Positions 63,513-64,000 of a DNA stretch of 64,000 nucleotides are shown piece by piece. Source of the stretch: Lachnospiraceae bacterium (GTDB taxonomy: Bacteria > Bacillota > Clostridia > Lachnospirales > Lachnospiraceae); contig FZRB01000018.1 of assembly GCA_900199595.1 (NCBI GenBank), positions 1 to 64,000 on the forward strand. The letters run 5' to 3'. The position numbers and the translations under genes are program-made. Below the pieces are notes generated by a model. The model saw only the letters and a list, made by a program, of their open reading frames with translations. It was not told where the DNA came from and made no database searches. Position 1 is the stretch's first letter. Each line of letters starts with the position of its first letter.

Positions 63513-64000
63513 TTATTTACAATCCTCGTCACAGCCTTCACAACTAAAGTCTTCTCCCGCTGTAGCTCCCTTCACAGGTTCCAGACCCAGAGCATCATGT
63601 GCCACCTGTATCATTATGGCACACTCTATTCTCTTTCTGAAAAGCTCGCAGCCATACTCATAAATACCCTTTACATCACCTGTGGCATGATACGCATTTG
63701 CCGCACAGCCTCCCGAGCAGTAATGCATAGCCCAGCAGCCACGGCAGTCAGGTCTGGCGTAAGCATTACAAACACGGAACTCCTCCTGCCTGTCCTTATT
63801 AGTAACGCCTTCCCACAGATCACCGAGCTTGAACTTCTCATCACCTACAAACTGATGACAGGGATACAGATCACCCCATGGAGTAACAGCCATATATTCT
63901 GTTCCGGAACCACAGCCGGAAATTCTTTTATAGATACACGGTCCTGACTTAAGATCGATCATATAATGATAAAATGTAAACCCATTACCCTCTATGTCTC
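63513..64000 (-). CDS. scfB: SCIFF peptide thioether maturase, 3' part (gene runs off the window)
   Basis: The reading frame stays open through the right window edge, so only the C-terminal about 162 residues are seen. These match the SPASM/auxiliary-cluster region of the radical SAM enzyme that forms thioether links in the six-cysteine SCIFF peptide: CIYKRISGCGSG, MAVTPWGDLYPCHQ, GCWAMHYCSGGC and the C-terminal CEGCDEDC. The radical SAM core and the peptide gene scfA, which normally lies just upstream, would be beyond the edge. Confidence 0.9.
   Translation of the reverse strand, partial: DIEGNGFTFYHYMIDLKSGPCIYKRISGCGSGTEYMAVTPWGDLYPCHQFVGDEKFKLGDLWEGVTNKDRQEEFRVCNAYARPDCRGCWAMHYCSGGCAANAYHATGDVKGIYEYGCELFRKRIECAIMIQVAHDALGLEPVKGATAGEDFSCEGCDEDCK

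Overview
The window reads as chromosomal DNA of an anaerobic Firmicute of the Lachnospiraceae type (Butyrivibrio, Coprococcus or Roseburia relatives; genus not determinable by eye). The pointers are moderately AT-rich DNA, a DnaE-type polymerase, pyruvate:ferredoxin oxidoreductase, desulfoferrodoxin, a SCIFF-peptide maturase, a lysine riboswitch, consensus-type Shine-Dalgarno sites and many small operons. No tRNA, rRNA, prophage or CRISPR array was seen.

Layout. 1-1790: an IS200/IS605 element (tnpA plus tnpB) whose right end lies off the window; tnpB appears to stop early. 1.8-7.3 kb: a tight five-gene operon that joins an initiating sugar-phosphate transferase and two GT2 glycosyltransferases to a membrane protein and an anchored protein combining a solute-binding fold with a von Willebrand A domain. 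7.3-10.8 kb: a lipid kinase behind a queuosine-precursor operon (queD-queE-folE-queC), preceded by a probable preQ1 riboswitch and terminator. 10.8-13.6 kb: threonine synthase and a 3D-domain/SGNH-hydrolase fusion. 13.7-17.9 kb: dapA-dapB-small protein-coaX-dus behind a clear promoter, lysine riboswitch and terminator. 17.9-23.2 kb: a TrmH-family methyltransferase, dnaE and a DUF5662-type protein. 23.2-25.7 kb (+ strand): a highly structured leader, an Asn/Gln-rich membrane protein, an SDR oxidoreductase and desulfoferrodoxin.

25.7-31 kb: a DUF218 protein, a polar amino-acid ABC importer and a PadR/DUF1700/DUF4097 envelope module. 31.2-33.8 kb: a purine permease with glycerate kinase. 33.9-39.9 kb: CstA with a small partner, then nifJ. 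40.1-46.9 kb: dihydroorotase, a GH3 beta-glucosidase, a secreted SGNH protein and a c-di-GMP EAL protein with a degenerate GGDEF domain. 47-52 kb: a cation/proton antiporter and a MacAB-like ABC export system. 52-55 kb: two HAD phosphatases flanking proA. 55-60.5 kb: a second ABC system of the FtsX-permease type, then an HD-GYP protein. 60.4-64 kb: an esterase, a two-component system and the 3' part of the SCIFF maturase gene.

Regulatory structure is unusually readable: two riboswitches with terminators, several promoters, and a dispersed family of intrinsic-terminator hairpins sharing one core sequence. The most novel-looking element is the leader at about 23277-23490. It has a long-range 10-bp closing stem, two long hairpins, mutually exclusive pairings and a 24-nt exact repeat. 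It lies in front of the Asn/Gln-rich membrane protein gene and does not match any RNA family I recognise.
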